Of a stretch of 26,971 nucleotides of DNA, positions 1-11,022 are shown piece after piece (position 1 is the first letter of the stretch; each line of letters opens with the position of its first letter). Position numbers and translations under genes: made by a program. The stretch is from Neelides folsomi (taxonomy: Eukaryota; Arthropoda; Collembola; Neelipleona; Neelidae): assembly GCA_034687125.1 (NCBI GenBank), contig JAQGBZ010000612.1:1-26971 (forward strand), read 5' to 3'. The notes under the pieces are model-generated. The model saw only the letters and a program-made list of their open reading frames with translations. It was not told where the DNA came from and searched no databases.

Positions 1-76
1 TTATCATTATTATTATTATTATTAATTATTATTATTATTATTATCATTATTATTATTATTATTAATTATTATTATT
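1..76. repeat. TTA/ATT microsatellite with a 40-bp higher-order unit
   Basis: A (TTA)n-type satellite. It is two copies of one 40-bp block: TTATCATT starts at 1 and again at 41, and the interrupting ATTAATT recurs at 21 and 61. It lies in the intron after the last visible exon of the phosphatase gene and reaches the window edge, so its full length is unknown. Confidence 0.9.
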
Positions 77-96
77 ACGACGAACTTTTAACTTAC

Positions 97-1009
97 TTTT
101 CTTGAGCTTCTTCTAAACAAATTTCATATTTACGCATCAAGTAGGCCAATACAATTGTTGCACTTCTAGAAACACCAAAGTAGCTGAAAATATATAAAAT
201 AATTTCATAAAATAAATTTATAAATAAATTTTTATGAAAAGTTATCCATCGACGATTCACGTGAAGTATAAATCATACCAATGAACGAGAACATTTTGCT
301 GCCTGGTAACGGCTCCATTAATAAATTGGTATGATTCTTCGAAGTGCCTGAGAATGTCTTCTCTCGGTAAGTCACACACTATTAAGAAATTTGAATATAA
401 TATATTTTATGATAATATCATGAACACACAAAGCTGATTTAATAATTGAAATTCATCATTTAGATTTGGGCGAATAATTTAAACGCACATGGAATAAAAT
501 GTGTTTCAACGTGAGGCAGGTGAGTAATGTTCGCTGGAAGAGGACAAGTATCAATTGTAAGAATGTTGCTGATTTTATACTTCTCCAGCAATGAGATATC
601 ACACGCGGCAGATAAATTCCCTATAAAAAATTATAATTCATAATTGAGAAAGTTGAATTGATGTGTTTTATTTATTGCTTAAAGTTAGTCAATACTTTTT
701 ATTTATGATATAATCTAAAAATGTACTATAATAGAGAAATGGAGATTATTAGATATTAAATTTCATTTCAGAAAATTTGAATTTTTTGTTGATAAATCTA
801 ATCTAATCTAATCTCCTAATATAAAGCTCTTAAATAAATGCACTGTATAATAAAATTGAAATAATACCGAGGTATAATTTGTCGTCGACCAAATCAATAT
901 TAGAGTTGGGCTCCCCGGACTGAAGATCTGCTTCTTGTTTTAGTGCATTTATTTCTGTGTTCTTATTTAAACAGTCACTTGTGCTTTCAGATGAGGCAGA
1001 CTGGGCCAT
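97..1009 (-). CDS. Dual-specificity protein phosphatase, DUSP12/YVH1-like, 3' end missing
   Basis: Four exons on the minus strand: 868-1009, 489-620, 279-378 and 97-183. All junctions are GT-AG and the phases agree; the gene continues left of the window. The start is the ATG at 1007-1009. After an acidic, Ser-rich leader of about 40 residues comes KLYLGNLSAACDIS, the usual opening of a dual-specificity phosphatase domain. The general-acid loop reads DLPRED (Asp94). The P-loop HCYFGVSRSA has Cys125 and Arg131 and is split by the intron between exons 3 and 4. The Asp-Cys spacing of 31 matches the family. Such enzymes remove phosphate from Ser/Thr/Tyr residues. The DLPREDILRHFEES stretch favours DUSP12/YVH1, which in other species also acts in ribosome assembly through a C-terminal zinc domain. 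That part is not in the window, so the subfamily is an inference; another atypical DUSP is possible. Confidence 0.85.
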
Positions 1010-2366
1010 TTCAACAGCTGAATTCAATTAATTATTGATGAAATTTGCAGCATGTTGGGTTGGTTTAAGTTCGAAGTAGGAAGAAGTTGTTCGAATAGAA
1101 ACGACTCTGTTTAACAAAATTAAATTATTTCCTATAAAATAAAACTAACCTCTATGCTATAGTCAGGTTTAAAATAGGGTCAAACAAGAAGTTCGAGAAT
1201 TTTGTTTAGCCAAATCCCCAGAAAATAACTTGATAATCTCACATTCTAATCCTTTTTGATTGAATATTGAAAAAGCAATAATGTAAGCTATAAATATTTT
1301 TAGTTAGAGTACAAAATGCAAGATCTTTCGATCATTTACTTACACTCATAAAGGCAGGAAGGAATGGTAATAGGATTTCAATGATAGCAAATTAATTGTA
1401 TAGAGTGAGATTACGTTTAATGTCAATTGTGTCTCCTTTAAATAACTTTAAGATTTGGGCGAGACCAAGTCGACTGTCGTGAGTACTTTGAGGAGAATAG
1501 GTACTGCACAGTGCAGTGCCGTCTGCACTGGTGGAAAAGTAGGGAGGGATAAATGTAGTGATGAAAATGGAGATGTTATAAGTCAATGGAATTCAAGGCT
1601 CCGCGGACTCGCGAACCGAATTGACGGGCTCCTCGCTTTGAGAAGGTTCATTATTAGGCTCCTCTCTTTAACTCTAGTTCGACAAGGGCTCCGCACCGGT
1701 TCCTCTTTTAAAAATAATCTAAATTTAAATCAAGATCCTCTCTGTTTCCTCTTTTACCGACCACCATAGACATAATTCATTATTCATAAAATCATAATTC
1801 ATAATTCATCATACAGTCTTGTTTGAAGAAAAACGTGAATGAAGGTGAAATAGGAATTTAATTAAATCCGGCAATGTCTTAATGTTAACTCACAATCATC
1901 TTTAGAGCCCGAGAAATAAAGAAAGCATGAGACGATCGTTTTTTGGGCTCATCATGTGACTCATGATCCATGCAGAACTAATACGCGAGGCCTTGATAGG
2001 GTTTGAATGAAACATGAAGAAGTCGAAAGGAATTCACGTCGTCGCAAAACTAACCGATTGGCTTCTCTCATATGCCAATCGAATGATGCAAACTAATTTC
2101 AGATTAATAGATTAACATGGTTGAATTAGTATATAAACGCTCTTATATTAAATATCGCAAATCCTCAAATATTTTATTATATCTAGTCAATATCGGCAAA
2201 AAGAGGGGACAATGAGTTGAGAATCTCGGGGGAAGTTGTTCTCCAATAAGTTTATATGGGTTATTTTATTTCATTAAAAGAATCATATGTTGAGAATACT
2301 CCCAATAACTCCCGATTAAATATCATTGAGTGACTTGTCAGAAACGTGGCCGACTTATACTTATTG
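1010..2366. other. Intergenic region with no gene recognised
   Basis: This contains the presumed promoter of the phosphatase gene (upstream of 1009 on the minus strand) and AT-rich spacer. From 1450 to 1760 and 1900 to 2040 the DNA is richer in GC, with scattered GGGCTC/GAGCCC motifs that also occur at 11480-11700, suggesting related repeat debris. An open frame at 1455-1769 has no recognisable protein features. A short hairpin, ATCATG-TGACT-CATGAT, lies near 1950. Confidence 0.5.
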
Positions 2367-2631
2367 TTAGTTCTTTATAAGCTATAATACGTATACCATC
2401 TCATCCATATATAATTAAGTAAACATAAGGGCTAATCTAGTTGCTATAAGAATGACAATTTAAACTAAAGCATTATTTTTATATTATCTAACAAGAATTT
2501 GAATTGGACTCTATTGTTATTATTTCGAATTATCTTATTCCATAGATACCAATTTTAAACCCTATGCTATGTTTACTTACATATGGATGAGACGGTATAA
2601 GTTATGTTGAAAAGCGTAATGTAAGAACTAA
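2367..2631. mobile_element. MITE-like element with long inverted repeats
   Basis: The outer arms begin TTAGTTCTT (left, 2367) and end AAGAACTAA (right, 2631). Inside these, TATACCATCTCATCCATAT at 2392 pairs with its near-exact complement ending at about 2600, followed by AAGTAAACATA in both arms. The arms total roughly 60 nt each with small indels around a loop of about 140 bp. There is no coding capacity. The target duplication is not clear, so the superfamily is unassigned. Confidence 0.7.
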
Positions 2632-2774
2632 TTTATTAATGTATTTGGTATTGTCGTATTGTATAACAGAATTTTAATTTTTTGCAGAGAAGTTGAGTGC
2701 TGGCGGATCTATTTATACGTGTGTAACTCTTTTTTTTGAGAGCAGTTCAACGGATATCGGGTAGGCGTTTAGAT

Positions 2775-2965
2775 ACTGTCGGCATTCGCTAACGTGAGCC
2801 GTTTGATTTATCTTTTTAATCTTAGCAACAAAGAGAATTTTTAACTCTATTAGTGAAACTTTATGTTAATCATCAATTGAATAATATGAATCGTTAGAAT
2901 AATTATCATATTACCTAAGTTTTAACTGACGTGAATTAAGGTTCAGGTTAGCGAACTTCGACAGT
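2775..2965. repeat. Inverted-repeat pair, possible MITE
   Basis: A 26-nt left arm at 2775-2800, starting ACTGTCGGCATTCGCTAAC, is complementary to the right arm at 2940-2965, ending GTTAGCGAACTTCGACAGT, with five mismatches. The 139-bp interior is AT-rich and non-coding. It lies 144 bp from the previous element but shares no arm sequence with it. Confidence 0.6.
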
Positions 2966-3976
2966 GTGAAACAATACACGTATTAATGTAGATATCTATG
3001 AAGTGGAATTTCAAACTCTCATTTTACCTAGTTTATTTTATAATTTAGTAATTTTTTTATCCTTCACGAAATAGTGGATCGGCTGTATCGCAAGCTATTT
3101 TATTTATTGAGAATTATATTTGAATTTGATTATGGGTGTTTATTCAAACGTAGCCCAGAGTTAACACACTTTTTTAATCAATCTTTTCAACTTGAGAATC
3201 GTCTATCTCATCAAATAGTAAGTCATACATTTTCTAATTTCCTCTAATATTATTCTATTTTTTCATATATTATTTTCTACAAATCTGATAAATTGAGATT
3301 GCTCTGAAAAACATAAATCCCTATGGAAACATTGAACAGCTGTTCCTAAATAATGAATGCGATCCGTGCTATTCTTACACCATCAGAACCCATGCATTTG
3401 CATATTATAAAACAATAAAATATTGTAGTCATGTTAGTAATTATTTTGTAAATATTGTTTTAAAAAATAATGTAGGTCATACAAAAAATAATTGTTTTAA
3501 ATATATATAATATATACCGTAATATAACTTAATACTACAGTGGTAAATCTTATATTCCCGCCACAATTATTTTTTGCAACCACGGTAATGAGATTTTGCA
3601 CTGACTGTGAGTCTCTAATTACAATATACCGCATATCCAGCAATTTGGGGATTTAGCATTTAACGTGTAGAAAAAATGGAATTCTCATAACGCCCTCGAG
3701 CACTAATTTTGCAACGAATTTGTTTTTTTGGTGGTATAATAAATAAATTCATAACTTTTTCATTGTTTCATTGTAAACAAAGCTTACTTAAAGTAATATT
3801 GAGATTGCAATTAAAGAATGTTACAATCAGATATAATTTTTTGAGAATTTTTTATCCAATTTCATATCAGCCTTAAATAATTAAGCTCTAAAATGTGTTC
3901 TAATGATAGCTCTTCATGTTTTGAATTCAATAAAAGAAGATTTTTATGAAACCTCCCGAATTGGGACAGGAAGACA
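2966..3976. other. AT-rich upstream region of the SLC22-like gene
   Basis: No exon, RNA gene or clear repeat was recognised here. It should contain the promoter and 5' UTR of the transporter, but I could not pick a TATA box or initiator with confidence. Confidence 0.4.
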
Positions 3977-6900
3977 ATGGATGAAAGGAAAAAGTCAAGG
4001 AGCCCAACGATTTCCTCTGATTCGACAATAGAGGATTATTCTGTCCAGAGCTTTGAGGATTTGCTCAAGATATGCGGGGACTCTGGCATATGGCAATTGA
4101 AGGTAAGGAAAAACAAATGAAATGAGCATATTAGTATGCAAAAAATCTTCATAAGAATACGTATGCATAATAAAATATTTTCCGGGAACTTTGAACTCGG
4201 CAGATTGGTTAAAAAATAGACCTTTTTTCAATTCTATTGTAGGATAGATAAAATCGGAACGTTAAATAAGAGCGCATTAGGCATTTCAAGGGGTTTCCAT
4301 AAAATTTTCAATATTTTTTATGTTCTCTTATATTACTGATATATATAATGAATGCTCTCTTATATTGACTACAAACTTAAAACTATTGTTCAAGCTCTTG
4401 GAGAACAAACTATGAAGTATGACTTGGTATGCACTCTAGAATATTTTTTTAATGTGTTTTAGTTATTTTTGCTTGGATCTTTTGTCGGGTGCATTACTGC
4501 CCTTCACAATTTGGCATATGGGTTCATCGGAGCGATTCCAGATCATTGGTGTCATATTCCGACTGAGTTCACTAAAAATCATACCAGCTACGAAGACTTG
4601 AAAAAATTGCTCATCCCTACTAAAGCGTAATGATTTTCATAATGTTTATTGGTCATTAAATTATAATGTATTTTTCGTGAGGTAGGGACAACGGAGATTT
4701 CGAGAAATGCAAAATCTACTCCTACCATGTGGCTGAAAACGACATCATTGTTGATAAGAACAATGTTGAATATTGTTCAAATTACGACTATGACCATTCA
4801 ACATTCAAAAGCACAATTGCTACAGAGGTACGGCAATTAATAAAACTCTGGTGAGCTGTTGATCGAAGTGTTTTTTAATCGATCATTACTTTAAGATGGT
4901 TAATGATCAGGGCTGTGAAGTTTAGGTATGAAAATCGAGAAAATATGTATGTAAATATGTATGAAAAATGAGAAAATATGTATTGAAATATGTATGAGAT
5001 TTTTCGAGAATTTTAGCAGTTTATATCAATTATACATATCTTTGGGACAATTCATAATGACAAACAACCCACATCTCTAAGTTTTCAGTAGTAAAAGACA
5101 TTCGATTTCGAATAGAACAGATTTATGCATAGAGAAACTCCATTCAACATCGAAAGATAGGACAAACTTAAAATGGCAAATATGATTCGGATCAGACAAA
5201 TTACATTGAGAATTAACTCCAGACAATATTTCAGAATATTTGCGTATTATTTCCAAATCAGAATTCTTTTGAAAAACCATATTAAATTTCTTCAATACAG
5301 CAAATCCAAAGGAAATACATATGACATGAAACAGATAGTTTTCAAATTTTTACATCAAGTGAGCACCATCAGAGATAAAAAGTAGAAATCGATCACTTTT
5401 TGTTTTTTGAGAACATCAAATATTACATAAAAAATAATATTCATTATAATTCTTGTATAATTTAATTAAATAAACTATATATCATTCCTAACAGTTGCGA
5501 ATATGTACGAATGTGTATGAATATGTAAAATATGTACAGATTCCAAAATATATGTATGAAAAACTATGCGTTTTGAGGTCTATGAGGCATAGAACGCGTA
5601 CAGCCAAAACCTTCGCCTTCGATTTTAAGGAATAAAATATGTGTATGCACCTAAATTTTACAGCCCTGTTAATGATAAAAAAAAATTACCGATCTGACTC
5701 CCATCCGATTTTCTCATCTTTGGTTAGGTCAACAAGCACGTCTACTCTTGTTGAATTGAAAAAGGCTAATATTAGCTTTATAGCATTCGCGGAAATCCCG
5801 GTTGCTATGTGCAAAAGAGTTATGACAACCGAAGTTTTTTACTTATAAGTTTTATAAGGTATACTAACTTTAATGAAATTCGGTTAATGAATAAAAAAGA
5901 TATCACTCGTAAAAAATACGCCTCGATCAACAGCACACTTTTTAATAAATGGCTACCTTCTAAAGTGTAATATGAAAAATATGTTTTGCCATAAATAAAT
6001 AAAGAATTTTTGCAATAATTTAATCCTATGATTTTCAATATTAAGTCTTAATATTGTATTAAATTAGGGGAAACCCTTTATTATGTATATCGACATAATA
6101 GTATTATAGTGACTTGAAAATATTATAATGACGCCTTTTCCATTCCAGTGGAATCTTGTGTGCGGTGCTGAGTTTTGGGCTTCTTCTGTCCAGGCTATGT
6201 ATATGTTTGGGATTCTCATCGGTTCTCCCATTTTCGGAGCCTTGTCCGATAGATTTGGACGGAAACGGACGATATTGATAGCCACTATGATTTTCGTTTT
6301 GGCTGGACCAGTTGTAGCTTTGGCTCCTAACTTCTCACTTGTTATGCTTGCAAGATTTATTCACGCTGCAGCCCAGCCTGGAGTTTATGGAACCTCTTTT
6401 GTTCTTGGTAAAGAATTTAACTTAAATCATATTTTTTAATTCCAGTGCCCACTAATTTTTCGAGAGTAAAAGGAAAGTCATTTGATTGGATTTTGTTGCA
6501 TTTTTCTTTTGAAATTTCCTTAATGTAGTCATTGAAGCTATTGGACCTGAATGGCGTGGATTGGCTGGAAATCTATTTTGTGTTCCATTTGCTATTGGAT
6601 ACATGGCTCTCCCCGGTGCTGCATATTTCTTAAGATCCTGGAGAAGTCTACAACTGGTAAGCTCGTTTCTGATCACTTACATTTAGATAATACATATGTA
6701 CTGACACTTTTTACACTTATCCAGCTTGACAATGAGTGAGTGAATTTCTAAGTTTGAAAGCTTGTCAATGTCAGTATAATCGTGAAATAAGAAAAAAAGT
6801 TGGTGAATTAAATAATTTTAGGTTTTGTCAGCACCTGCAGTTTTTCTTTTCGTTACTTGGTGGTTACTTGACGAGAGTCCAAGGTATATATATATATATA

Positions 6901-9546
6901 TGATTTTATATATATTTTTTTCATTTACTAACTGATTACGTGTACTATAAGGTGGTTGCTTCGGAAAGGAAGAATTGATGAAGCGGAGAAAATATTGAGA
7001 AGGATGGCATCGTTAAACAATGTCAAGAATCCTACATTTTCGCTTCCATCAAACTTCCGCGATCTTGTTGACAGAATTGGAAATCTGGTAAGAATATCTA
7101 AAGGTCCATTGTACGTTGTTGACATATAATCTAATCTATGTGTTTATATGTATGCAATTTAATAATATTAATCAATAATATTAATCAAGGATACTTTTCT
7201 TTAGGAAAAATTCGAAGAGAAAGTTGGAAGAAATTGGGTTCGTCGTGTTTCGGGTGTCTTGGCAGGTTATGCAAATCTTTTAAGAACTCAGAAGATTCGA
7301 ACAAGGACATTGATTCTTTACATTAGCTGGATGTCAATATCAATGGTTTACTATGGAGTAGCTCTAAACGCTCCAAATTTGTCTGCAGATCGATACATGT
7401 AATTCAAATGCATTATTAAAACTATCTTCATCATATAATATTATCCCCTTTTCACTGTATACTATCTTAGATGGCTCATACTTGAACTTTCTTAGTTTAA
7501 AATAATTAACTTGTTCTACCATAATCGCTGCCATGCCACCGAATGACTCTTTGATAACTTTTTCTATCAAATTACATTAAAGTTCAGAGCTCACTTTTTA
7601 TTGTCAATTCGGAGACAGGCCATTTTTTCGATTTTCAATTTTTTGACGATCCCATTCGCTAAAAGATGATGTGTATGGAAATTGCTACTAGAAACGCTCA
7701 CTAGATAGCAAGCTAATTTGTTTACTTTTTTCCTTTGTCTCTATTACACATGCGTTTGAGAGTATTGGCAACGCCAGACCTTTTTTTTACTGTCTTTCAT
7801 CTCAAACTCACCTGCACAGATTTTCCGAATAGAGTATATGTTATGTACTCTAGTTACTTGAAGCCCTTTTAGAAAAAAAATATCTGCACAGAAATCTGAC
7901 TTTACTAATAAGTTGTACATTAGCTGATATTCTTTTGAGGAATATCATTCGCTCAAAAATTCCGCTAGATAATGATAACTAATGCAATTTTGAGTTATTT
8001 TCACGTAAAGTATACAGAATATACGGAAATTTTTACAGATCGCCCTCGTTGAACGTCCCTGTCTTGATCATGGACCACAAACCATTTTTACACAATGTAG
8101 AGATAAATAAAGTATATAACGAAGAGCTGTTGTATGCAGAAATTAATTAATTGAACCAATTCATATTTTCAGTTATACACTCATTAGCGGGGTTTTGGAA
8201 ATACCCAGTTATTTCATGGTACGATAACATTTTACAAATAATTAATATTTTTAAAATAAATATGCTTTTTTAATATTTTATGTAATTTTTGTTGAATGAG
8301 TAATATATGTATAGGTTCCACCGTTAATCAAGTTTGTCGGACGCCGACCAGTATTTTCAGGATTACTTTTAATGTGTGGTGGTTCTCTGTTATCATCCCT
8401 CATCTTTGCACAAGGTAGTATTAGTCAAGAATATTTGGACGGGCGATATTAAGTATAAATTGAATGTTATTACTTAATAATTACTCTATGCTACTAATAC
8501 GGCAATGCTACAAATTTTGTTTGCGTAAAGCCCTTTACTCTCTTTGCTGCAATAATACACTTGACAGGGTTCCTCAAACTCGATTGTATGTCCCCTTTCG
8601 ACGCTTCTTCCCCATGCGACACTTCTTCCCCTGCGACACTCCCCCCCTGAGACTTTTTTTGTTTTTCTCCACATTATCCCAATAAGAAAATGTAGGTAAA
8701 CAGTCGAAATATAGAATATTTAGTGTGAATAACATTCATAGTACTTATTGATATTATGTTTCTATATATGATTCATATTTTTGAAAATTGTCGCATGGGA
8801 AGAAGTGTCGCAGGGGAAGAAGCGTCGAAAGGGGAGAGATGTCTAAATACCCTCAAACTCATTATCATATTTTTTCCAAATCGAGTATAGTATAAAAACT
8901 CTCAATGTCAGCTTAAATTTAATATCGCGCGTCACGTTATATTCTTAACTTATTCGGAACAAGGTATTGTTATTATGAATATAACTAAATGAAAAATAAG
9001 ATGACTTCCAATTCACTCTCCATTTCATAATCAACAGGAAGCATTCCAACAATCGTTTTGGCACTTATTGGAAAGCTATTAATTGGATCTGCCTATGCTC
9101 TCATATATCTATATGCGACTGAACTTCTTCCAACGCTCGTAAGATTTCGAACGTTTAGTATGACATATTTTTTTTAAATCTAGCTAATGAAAAGGATAAA
9201 CTGTATTCAAGTCTCTGTTTTTATAATTTTAGTTAAGAACTTATGGTCTGGGAACAGCGTCAATGGCAGGACGCATTGGGTCAGCAACTGCTCCATTCAT
9301 TGTTGATCTATTGGTAATAAAGTAAATTACATTGTCACATGAATCATGATTTCAATGTATTTTTAATATTTTTATTATTTTATGTTAAATTTTCTCTCTA
9401 TATAGGGAAGCGACAATAAAACTTACCCAACAGTTGTCTTTGGGATTGTTTCTGTAATAGCTGGATTCATTTCGATTTTACTTCCCGAAACAAGAAATCG
9501 CCGACTGCCAGAAACCATCAGTGATATTGAAGATAACAATTTATAG
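3977..9546 (+). CDS. SLC22-type organic cation/carnitine transporter (MFS), complete
   Basis: Thirteen exons: 3977-4102, 4463-4626, 4686-4827, 6149-6407, 6529-6656, 6822-6883, 6952-7087, 7205-7398, 8173-8218, 8315-8414, 9038-9138, 9233-9313 and 9406-9546. All introns are GT-AG, phases agree, and the sum is 559 aa, normal for the family. A cytoplasmic N-terminus (EDLLKICGDSG) leads into TM1 at about residue 43. A large extracellular loop follows (to about 144) with several Cys and a sequon at Asn81. The loop ends with the family pattern ATEWNLVC. The MFS signature GALSDRFGRKR is at 174-184, ESPRW at 291-295, and the C-terminal LPETRNRRLPET is typical of SLC22. These plasma-membrane carriers move organic cations, carnitine or organic anions; the substrate cannot be read from the sequence. 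Introns 3, 8 and 10 are unusually long (1321, 774 and 623 bp), and two of them carry transposon insertions. Confidence 0.93.
4900..5676. mobile_element. Non-autonomous hAT element in intron 3 of the transporter
   Basis: The element proper is 4908-5668 (761 bp), flanked by the perfect 8-bp target duplication TTAATGAT at 4900-4907 and 5669-5676. Its termini are CAGGGCTGTGAAGTTTAGG on the left and, read from the right end, CAGGGCTGTAAAATTTAGG: two mismatches in 19. An 8-bp duplication and CAGGG ends are hallmarks of the hAT superfamily. Subterminal ATATGTATGAA-like motifs recur near both ends and may be transposase-binding sites. The perfect duplication suggests a fairly recent insertion. It lacks room for a full transposase, but a remnant of one is inside. 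Confidence 0.92.
5020..5295 (-). pseudogene. Decayed 3' end of a hAT transposase gene (dimerisation domain)
   Basis: The minus-strand frame 5077-5295 reads as a C-terminal transposase fragment. SFDVEWSFSMHKSVL corresponds to the conserved hAT/CGGBP1-like SVDVERSFS-YK-L motif. The fragment then shifts frame: a neighbouring frame continues from about 5110 down to 5020 with TTENLEMWVVCHYEL, matching the family's ENLK---V-C- tail, before a stop. A one-base frameshift and loss of everything upstream make it non-functional. The assignment rests on remembered family motifs, not on a search. Confidence 0.6.
7399..8172 (+). other. Intron 8 of the transporter, no assigned feature
   Basis: This intron is about ten times longer than most others in the gene. 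No clean terminal repeats or target duplication were found. The stretch 7490-7830 is less AT-rich and more sequence-complex than other introns, which would fit an old insertion, but nothing in it identifies a family. Confidence 0.35.
8572..8860. mobile_element. Foldback-like element in intron 10 of the transporter
   Basis: The direct repeat CCTCAAACTC flanks the element (8572-8581 and 8851-8860). Inside are two long inverted arms, 8588-8638 and 8790-8843, sharing CCCCTTTCGACGCTTCTTCC and GCGACACTTCTTCCC. Each arm is itself a 17-18-bp tandem array, GCGACACTTCTTCCCCT and variants, about three times. Long arms made of short tandem repeats plus a 9-10-bp target duplication are what Drosophila Foldback elements show (MULE-related by current view). 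No transposase is present. The resemblance is structural only. Confidence 0.75.
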
Positions 9547-10340
9547 TATTTTATGTATTATGTCATTTGTTTCAAATATTCACTAAAATGTTAGTCTCCC
9601 TGTAAATATTTTTGAGTTAAAAGCGCACTAAATGCTAATTCTCGCAATTCATTAGGGGTAGGAGATTAAAAACCTTTACTATGAAATTATGATACAAACA
9701 AGTGTTTCTCGAACCATCTATACAAATATTTTGTAGAGTTTAGAATTTCAATTCTTTATTTTCCTTAATTCCGTCCTCAGAGAGGATTCATGGCCTAATG
9801 GCTTATGGCCCCTTTTCTAAATACACAATACAAGTCATTCATTTTCATTACTAATATGATTCTAATTTTCTAATTGACGGCTCGCGACGTAATAAGTGGT
9901 CAAGATGACAATTTTTTCAGCTTCTGGCGAATGCCTTAAAATACCTTAATATTTTTCAAATTAAGATTTTAGTGATAAAATTTAGTATTATACAGGTAAG
10001 TATTCTATTCAATTTTTTTTATTTAAAATGCTCTCTATTTACATGAATAACTTAAATCTGTATAAAATCCTCGGTATTCATGTTGCAATTTGTTAATAAT
10101 AGACATTAAATCTTTATTTTTCTCTTCCCCAATTGCGTGAGGGTTCATGTTTTTTGCTCAAAGTTAACGCAATTAATCGTTGCTAGAAGCAACTCGCTAG
10201 GTTAACTTGTCTAAAACTGTGCCGACCCCATATTCGTAAATGTCAGTATAGTATAGTTTTACCGAAACCGAAAAATAAGTTGGCTAAACACTTTCAACAT
10301 AGGGATTTAACATGGTCAATTTTAAATTTAAAAAACAAAG
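9547..10340. other. 3' flank of the transporter gene and AT-rich spacer
   Basis: No gene was recognised. A variant poly(A) signal ATTAAA at 9665-9670, about 120 nt after the stop, may end the transporter transcript. No canonical AATAAA was seen closer to the stop. Confidence 0.4.
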
Positions 10341-10346
10341 AAACAA

Positions 10347-10574
10347 ATCGTATGATAGGAATTTGAATAAGACTAACTTTAAAGAATGTCAGCCATATGG
10401 AATTAACGCGTAAAACGAATTAAAAAAATTCTAACTGATGAATGAAAAACATTCCTCAAGATTTGATAACAGAAACTACAACTAGAACTGATTTAACTGC
10501 TTATTCTAAAATTCCTTTGAAGATCGTATGATAAGAGTTTGAATAGAAACGGTTTTAAAAAATTGTCAGCTATA
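10347..10574. repeat. Two diverged direct repeats of about 52 bp
   Basis: Copy 1 (10347-10398) and copy 2 (10523-10574) both start ATCGTATGATA, continue with a TTTGAATA block, and end in TGTCAGC(C/T)ATA. Identity is roughly 75 percent by eye. A third partial copy, GTATGATAGGGATTTGAA, begins at 11368 directly after the 17-bp-unit element. The family is unknown. Confidence 0.6.
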
Positions 10575-10593
10575 CAGGGTGCGCCATAAGTTG
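10573..10593. repeat. Solitary mariner-like terminal repeat motif
   Basis: TACAGGGTGCGCCATAAGTT begins with TA and resembles the TACAG-GTGTCCCATAAGT end of the small element at 19979. No partner end was found with confidence, so this is probably a relic. Confidence 0.35.
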
Positions 10594-11022
10594 CTTTCTT
10601 TTTTAAATAAACAATCGTATAAAAAAGAACTAGCCTATCTAAATACATGTCGCAAGAAATAGGGTGCTATCTAATAAAATGGCGCTTATCTCTTGTCGGG
10701 TGTTAGGTGTGATTCCCCGGTACATACATACAATTACTTATTGCAAATACATAACTACTTATACCTATGTACAAACATATTCACTAATCAATAAGAATAT
10801 CTTGTATCATGCTAAATTAGAACATTAGATCAACGTTACAATTATGTAAGTAATTTTGAATATTTTGAATAAAGTATTAAAACGCGGAAAATTAAAAATT
10901 CTTTTTGTCATTTCACAATTCATAAATACACGGGATTTTTAAATGCTGAAAAATAAACATTCACCTCGTCATGAAAATGAATTTTGTAAAGAGATATATG
11001 AACAAGTTGTGTTTCAAACATA
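10594..11022. other. AT-rich spacer
   Basis: No open frame, RNA or clean repeat was recognised. GGCGCTTATC near 10682 weakly mirrors the GCGCCATAAG of the preceding motif but does not form a convincing terminal repeat. Confidence 0.35.

Noticed and set aside
1455..1769. 104-codon plus-strand open frame
   Set aside because: It lies in GGGCTC-rich repeat-like DNA, with no motif, no splice context and no coherent protein composition.
5173..5385. 70-codon plus-strand frame inside the hAT element
   Set aside because: The opposite strand carries the transposase-like motifs; this frame is a shadow.
7490..7830. Possible insertion in intron 8 of the transporter
   Set aside because: No terminal repeats, target duplication or protein remnant could be shown, so it is described only as unassigned intron.
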